Shown piece after piece: positions 59,457 through 64,000 of a stretch of DNA of 64,000 nucleotides. Made by a program: the position numbers and the translations under genes. This DNA is from Aquatica leii (taxonomy: Eukaryota > Arthropoda > Insecta > Coleoptera > Lampyridae): positions 109,573,529 through 109,637,528 of the forward strand of contig CM069432.1 in the NCBI GenBank assembly GCA_035610365.1, written 5' to 3'. The notes under the pieces are model-generated. The model ran no database searches, was not told where the DNA came from, and was given only the letters and a program-made list of their open reading frames with translations. Numbering within the stretch: position 1 is the first letter of the stretch; each line of letters starts with the position of its first letter.

Positions 59457-59983
59457 TCTTGGTGGTCGGGATATTCTTCAAACATTGTTGAATTTGTACC
59501 GCATTCATCGCGGCTATTAAGCTTTGACCATTCGCATAAAATTAAAGCGTGTTCCAGAGCACACGAAGGGTTTTCAATGTGGTGATGTAGACATTTGATT
59601 GCTTGCATGTCTTTTTTTAGTTCTTTAAAGGTTGGACAACTGAGCCCCTCCATGCTAACAACAGGTTTATTTAAAAATTTTAAAGTGTTTTGCTTTTCAT
59701 AGCCTTTAACAAAAATACCGTTAAAAAGCATCAATAATTTTCTAAGTTCGTCTTCAAAATCTTCATAATTTATGTATCCAGTGCTCTCTCGTAAACCATG
59801 AAAATAATTTTCCAGGTAATAAATTTCGTTTTTCACTGATTTTGGCAAAGTAGAATAAGGCATTGGTGGCTTTATGAGCAAAACTTCGCAATAGTCACCA
59901 TCTGACGAAACAACTGCAACTTCTTTAGGAATAAATTTCTTGTCTTTTCCGCGAAAACCTTGCAAATCAACAAACGCGTCCAT
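59312..59983 (-). CDS. Polinton-associated protein of unknown function, 223 aa
   Basis: ATG at 59983, 92 bases after the major capsid gene. It begins MDAFVDLQGFRGKDKKFIPK, with EVAVVSS next; later parts include YLENYFHGLRES, GIFVKGYEKQNTLKF and LSCPTFKELKKD, then CLHHH and CALEHALILCEW. Similar proteins recur in insect transposons, as I recall. The start (VDLQG followed by KEVAV) is faintly like a DnaQ-type exonuclease entry strand, but no catalytic set can be confirmed. Its last about 48 codons overlap the protease gene in another frame and may be a frameshift product. Confidence 0.6.
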   Translation of the reverse strand: MDAFVDLQGFRGKDKKFIPKEVAVVSSDGDYCEVLLIKPPMPYSTLPKSVKNEIYYLENYFHGLRESTGYINYEDFEDELRKLLMLFNGIFVKGYEKQNTLKFLNKPVVSMEGLSCPTFKELKKDMQAIKCLHHHIENPSCALEHALILCEWSKLNSRDECGTNSTMFEEYPDHQECMYIDLYVLLINCHGVYKNLVLLSQIPTLPINLVNIGQRFTLMNMNM

Positions 59984-60075
59984 TCTTCTCGAGTGTTAAT
60001 TAATAACTAAGTTGAGTAAAGTATCGAGTATACTTAACTACTAAAATTCACCATTACATTTCTATGTTTATCAAT

Positions 60076-61347
60076 TTATATGACGTTGTCAAATTCTGCG
60101 TAAACTAAACAGTTTATAGTTTCACTTAACGCATCATCGAATCCAACTTCTATGCGCAACGACCCATTTTTTACAAGATTCCAATGTGTATTTGCATTTG
60201 CCGATAAATCCGGTGTTAAATCAAAAGCCATTAAACAGAAACCTTTAGGGTAATCTTCTCGAGATATATCATTTCCATCATTTAAGAAATTAATGCCGGT
60301 TCCAGAGTATAAAGTATGATATGCTCGTACGTACAAGCCTGATTTTGTAAAATCCGGTTGAAGTGGTTTTGAAGGAATTTGCTAACCATCAATATACAAG
60401 GACAGGTAATTAATTTTATAATGATGAAAATTAAACGGGTTGGTAGCGTAATCTCCATTGAACGCTTTATTTGACACAAATCCAATAATACAACGTTTAG
60501 GTAATTGGCCTAAGAAAACGTTGTCTAAAGACTTTCGTTGTATACCTGATGGAATAGTCAATACTTTAACATCGGCTTTAGTTATTGGATATTTTGCGGA
60601 AGTAGATTCTAACGCTTTTGTGTGTGCAATTAGATTTGTAGGATTGATTTTCATTCTTCTTACTAAAAGACTGGCTTCTAAAATTTTCACCTTGTATGTA
60701 GACCCAGATTTAGCCATTAAACTAAACGAATCTCTTGAACGAACAAATTTTATCTTCATTTCGACGCCGTTAACAAGAAATTTTTCTTGATTAAATATGT
60801 CAGAGTGGACATGTCCTATCATCTCGATTTGGTTATTTTCGGAAGTAAAAGATTTTCTTTTAATGAATCCCACATTCTCTTCTGTCAAATTATCCATTTT
60901 TCCTGGTGTATTACTATGCCATAAACTACACGATAAATGTGAAGATTTGGCTTCTGATCCATAGTTTAGTAAAGTTTCAATATAAGAACGGTATGCATAC
61001 GTATTATTAGGCGGAGATACAAGTTTATGATTTCAATAAATCTCAACTTGACTAAATAGAGAATGTAACCAGTTATTTACGGGCCCTACAACATCCTCAA
61101 GGTTTAAAGAAGTATCGTCTTGTTTCGCGATTTTAGCTGTTACGTACAGCATAGTTTGGTTTAAGTCTAAGCAGTCATTGCCGTTGCCAGGTATAACAAA
61201 TTCAATCGGTGCGTCGTCAGTTAACGAAGACAGTGGCTTATAGAAAATCCATTCGCCAGATTCTATACTTGTTTGAATTGATAGAAGAGCAAATAAATCT
61301 AATTCAGATTTAATGCATTCGCAAGACTGAGCGTGAAGAAAAGCCAT
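60076..61347 (-). pseudogene. Polinton major capsid protein, two in-frame stops
   Basis: A single frame of 424 codons runs from ATG 61347 to TAA 60076, interrupted only by TGA at 61035-61033 and TAG at 60384-60382. The start MAFLHAQSCECIKSELDLF and the blocks SIESGEWIFY, PVNNWLHSLFSQVEIY, NTYAYRSYIETLLNYG, SLYIDG and YVRAYHTLY match the double-jelly-roll capsid protein of Polintons. The start lies 2 nt after the preceding gene's stop. In the family it forms the icosahedral shell. The stops would give only a fragment. Confidence 0.85.
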
Positions 61348-61349
61348 TA

Positions 61350-61793
61350 TTAATTTCTGTCAAAAATATCGTTGTAATTAACTTTCGAATTAGCAGGCTT
61401 GCGTCTAGAAGTTGACGTCTTCTGGTTAATTACAGACAGAGAATGACTGGTTGTTTTTTGACGCGGTTTTTTATATCCAGAACCCTGCATCAGATTTTCA
61501 ATTTTAGTGTCTGCTTTGCGTTTCAAACTCTGACCGGCTTCGCGCATTCTATCTTGAAACAATTCTTTGATTGGTCGATTTTCCACAATATCTCCTAAAA
61601 TATTACTTCCTGTCCTCAACGCTTCTTTTCCTACTGCTTTCAAGCCTGACTTAAACAATGGTAAAATTGAACGAAATATACCCCCCAGCCAACTTCCAAT
61701 TCCATGACCTCTTTGATACGGAGCCCCTCGGTAAATAACACCAATTCCACTACCGGCTTGATTAATGTAATATTGTTGATATGGACACGCCAT
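61350..61793 (-). CDS. Polinton small basic virion-type protein, 147 aa
   Basis: Intact frame starting one nucleotide after the minor capsid stop (TAA C ATG). A glycine-rich N-terminus (GAPYQRGHGIGSWLGGIFRS) leads to an amphipathic helix-like stretch (ILPLFKSGLKAVGKEAL), then a basic tail (KRKAD, KKPRQK, SRRKPANSK). Its position between the two capsid genes and its composition recall adenovirus core/minor virion proteins and Polinton homologues. A role in DNA binding or membrane interaction is inferred. Confidence 0.65.
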   Translation of the reverse strand: MACPYQQYYINQAGSGIGVIYRGAPYQRGHGIGSWLGGIFRSILPLFKSGLKAVGKEALRTGSNILGDIVENRPIKELFQDRMREAGQSLKRKADTKIENLMQGSGYKKPRQKTTSHSLSVINQKTSTSRRKPANSKVNYNDIFDRN

Positions 61794-61794
61794 G

Positions 61795-62634
61795 TTAGTT
61801 AAGTTTTTTGAAATGAAGTTTCAAATTCAACGTTCCAAACTCGAATGGCATAGAAGCTTCCGTGTCGGTTCTTATATTTATTTCTATATTTTCAAACTCT
61901 TTTCTCATCAGGGGTATGTAATGTACAGGAGAAAACACTACATCTTTGTGACATCCGTAATTGTAATTATCAGAAGTGACATTGACAATTCGTAATAAAG
62001 GTGCTAAGACATCTCCTACTAATTGTGGTTCTACAATATCGCAATAAATAAACATTTGAGATGGTATACTTGTCCATATGTTTGCTGGATGAGCTGAAGT
62101 TTTTTGTTTTGCTAAATTTTGATCGGGTTGAAATCCTAATTGAAGTGCTAATCTTCTTGAAAAACCGAGTACAGATAATGTCGTGTTTACTTTTAAGAAA
62201 ACTCGTTTTGTTATTCCGTTATATTTAAAGTTTATCAGTTTCTTTATTATTTCGTGGTCATTAATTTCAGTAATAACGTCTTCGATTGATTCGTAGTTTC
62301 CTGGAGAAATTTTTACAATATGCCATTCTTGATAAGAAAAATGAATTGAATCTTTATTGTCAAGAAAATGTCTCGTTGCAAGATTTAACACTTCTTCGAG
62401 ACTTAACTCGTGTTCTTCGGGTGGTTCAGTCCTATAGTACATTAAGTTATCAGTTTCTCCAACTGCTAAAAACGAACACGGATACTGAATTTCAGAAATT
62501 CCAACAACCCATTCTCCAGTCAATCTTACTCGTTTAGGTAATTGTGTCATAAAACTTGCAGTTGTATTGCTGGGGTAGTAATTCATAGAGCTGTTACTTA
62601 ACAACGTTAAATAAAACTCATTCTCGGTATTCAT
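61795..62634 (-). CDS. Polinton minor capsid protein (penton-like jelly roll), 279 aa
   Basis: The ATG at 62634 overlaps the integrase stop as ATGA; this start gives MNTENEFYLTLLSNSSMNYY. Further blocks are NTTASFMTQLPKRVRL, WVVGISEIQYP, MFIYCDIVEPQLVGDVLAPL and MPFEFGTLNLKLHF. The N-terminal and YCDxVEPQxVGD blocks are typical of the Polinton minor capsid protein. In the family it forms the capsid vertices. The reading frame is complete and has no lesion. Confidence 0.85.
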   Translation of the reverse strand: MNTENEFYLTLLSNSSMNYYPSNTTASFMTQLPKRVRLTGEWVVGISEIQYPCSFLAVGETDNLMYYRTEPPEEHELSLEEVLNLATRHFLDNKDSIHFSYQEWHIVKISPGNYESIEDVITEINDHEIIKKLINFKYNGITKRVFLKVNTTLSVLGFSRRLALQLGFQPDQNLAKQKTSAHPANIWTSIPSQMFIYCDIVEPQLVGDVLAPLLRIVNVTSDNYNYGCHKDVVFSPVHYIPLMRKEFENIEINIRTDTEASMPFEFGTLNLKLHFKKLN

Positions 62635-63687
62635 GATTGTTGCAATTCGTTCAATGGGACCCAAGAATTAAATTTATCGCTATATCCTTGCCACTTTACA
62701 AAATACTGTTTATTTATTCCGCGGCCCTTTTGTTTTAACACTTTTTCAATTTTATATCTTCTGTCACTATTAATTGTAATAGGTTTTAATTCTTCTTCAT
62801 AAAAAGTTCCTTCAATAATCTCGCTATCTAAAACAACAACTCGGTAAACAGGAGGTTTGCGGTAAATAACTTCGCTTATTTTAAACACTTCTTCACTCCA
62901 ATTTGTTGTATATCCCTTCTCAAAGATCTGTTTGGTTCTACTAATCCTTACATATTGACCGACTTTATATTTAGGTATTCGTTCTAGACCAACTCCACTG
63001 CTGTACAGATTTTGCCAAACTTGTAAAATATTTGAATCATTTACATCATCGGGTGCCATTTTAATACTCCGATGATATCTATTATTATAAGACAGTAATA
63101 AATTTTGTAACACATCAATGTACCGATATGAATTGGAATAAGTAAAGTAGCGCCACATTCTTGTTTTAAGGGTTCTGTTGAATCGTTCAACTACGGCTGC
63201 TTTCACGTACGGATTATTCGTGACATAAAAATGAATCTCGTGTTCTTTGAAAAAACTTTGAACAGTTTGTGCAACAAATTCTTTTCCTTTATCCGTTTGA
63301 ATGTTTAGTGGGTAATTTTGACATTCGTTAAAAATATCTGCAAAGGCATCAATAACGTTTTTGGCCGTTTTAGTTTTAATTGATCCTAGCCCAGGCTTTT
63401 TTACTAAAAACATCGATTACGGTTAGAATGTAACTGAAATTGTCGTTATATTTTTTTAAACTTTGCATATCACATAAATCTGCCTGCCATAATTCAAACA
63501 TATTGTTTACAATGTATTTGTTTCTAGGAAACCGTTTTTTATTAGGTTTATGTACAGTATACGACTCTTGTTGTTGTAGCCATTTTTCAACACTGGGGCG
63601 ATTATGTTTATACTTCAATGATTGAAATAAGTCATTTGCACCTGCAAACCCACTAACGTGAGCTGGGTCGTAATAGATGGTGTCCAT
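62631..63687 (-). pseudogene. Polinton retroviral-type integrase with chromodomain, frameshifted
   Basis: ATG at 63687 (MDTIYYDPAHVSGF), 2 nt after the upstream stop. The first frame (to 63376) has FAGANDLFQS, ELWQADLCDM (first catalytic Asp) and LTVIDVFSKKAW. The frame then shifts near 63400 and continues to 62631 with NIQTDKGKEF (second Asp), VVERFNRTLK (Glu), SYNNRYHRSI and a chromodomain-like end (KQYFVKWQGYSDKFNSW). One small indel breaks an otherwise complete DDE integrase that would insert the element. Chromodomains guide insertion to marked chromatin in relatives. Confidence 0.88.
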
Positions 63688-63689
63688 TA

Positions 63690-64000
63690 TCAAAGTTTAA
63701 AAGATTCACAGTTTAAAATTCTGGATCTGCGTTTCGATGTTCTCGGAGTTTCAACTATTGTCTGCCTCAACTCGTCATCACCATCATAGTTTGGGGCAAA
63801 ACTTTGATCACTCCTACGTGGCGAAGTTGCCGTTAGTTGCTCATTTCTAGTTTGTGAAACGCCTTGACGTTTTAAATTTCCAATAAGTTCTTGCGGGAAA
63901 TTAATTTCTTTCATATAAGATGCCAGCTGCTGCCAACCTATAGGACTACTAGTTTTTCTCGGTCTTACAGCGTCATGCACCAAGTCAATAATATTCGAAG
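63690..64000 (-). CDS. Partial ORF upstream of the integrase (Polinton, unknown)
   Basis: An open frame enters from beyond the window (no start seen) and ends at TGA 63692-63690, two bases before the integrase ATG. It reads VHDAVRPRKTSSPIGWQQL, then MKEINFPQELIGNLKRQG and a Ser/Thr/Arg-rich tail. I do not recognise it. Tight spacing suggests it belongs to the same compact minus-strand block. Confidence 0.6.
   Translation of the reverse strand, partial: SNIIDLVHDAVRPRKTSSPIGWQQLASYMKEINFPQELIGNLKRQGVSQTRNEQLTATSPRRSDQSFAPNYDGDDELRQTIVETPRTSKRRSRILNCESFKL

Larger units (their letters stand above)
54430..64000. mobile_element. Polinton/Maverick element, right end outside the window
   Basis: A plus-strand protein-primed DNA polymerase B gene faces a minus-strand block: integrase, penton-like minor capsid protein, small basic protein, major capsid protein, unknown protein, adenain-like protease. 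This gene set defines Polintons. The left end lies between the gypsy relic (to about 54400) and the first polymerase ATG at 54544; I could not see a terminal inverted repeat because its partner is beyond 64000. No packaging ATPase gene is visible. Several genes are broken, so this copy is not functional as a whole. Confidence 0.9.

Overview
The window is eukaryotic and very probably insect nuclear DNA. It is AT-rich, its genes are split by GT-AG introns, its one host gene is a carboxylesterase of the insect carboxyl/cholinesterase family, and its repeats (piggyBac, hAT, Tc1/mariner-like, Mutator-like, Penelope-like, Ty3/gypsy, non-LTR and Polinton/Maverick elements) are those typical of insect genomes. 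A beetle or a related group is plausible, but the sequence does not fix the order. No rRNA, tRNA or CRISPR array was recognised.

Layout. 1-4.7 kb: a palindromic foldback element (67-775), then copy A of an interspersed repeat that carries a decayed SWIM zinc-finger/YqaJ-nuclease gene. 5.6-6.6 kb: a Ginger-like short element with one retained exon, beside a strong minus-strand heat-shock-type promoter that has no gene behind it. 6.6-9.2 kb: no recognised gene. 9.2-10.1 kb: a MULE transposase relic. 10.7-30.5 kb: the host carboxylesterase in eight exons, 529 codons, reconstructed with all frames joining. Intron 1 is 14.2 kb and intron 5 is 3.8 kb, and both are packed with transposons. Intron 1 holds a TA-flanked MITE, a small hairpin MITE, a hAT with AGGTAC subterminal repeats, repeat copy B with a nested three-exon DD81E transposon, and a decayed hAT. 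Intron 5 holds a Tc1 stub and a second SWIM/YqaJ relic.

30.5-39.5 kb: old fragments of Ty3/gypsy, a Mutator-like transposase, Penelope, piggyBac and Tc1 elements, and two MITEs. 39.7-46.5 kb: one non-LTR retrotransposon split by a young piggyBac (exact TTAA duplication and 13-bp inverted ends), a tandem-repeat element and an unusual interleaved inverted duplication. 46.8-51.0 kb: two Penelope-like copies head to head between (TA)n tracts. 51.7-54.4 kb: a decayed Ty3/gypsy pol with a hAT MITE inside its integrase.

54.5-64.0 kb (running off the right edge): a Polinton/Maverick. A spliced protein-primed DNA polymerase B on the plus strand faces a compact, virus-like minus-strand block: integrase, penton-like minor capsid protein, small basic protein, major capsid protein, unknown protein, adenain-like protease. 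Several genes are broken, while the minor capsid and small basic genes are open. The elements do not work together as one pathway. The window is a nested transposon landscape around one apparently functional esterase gene.
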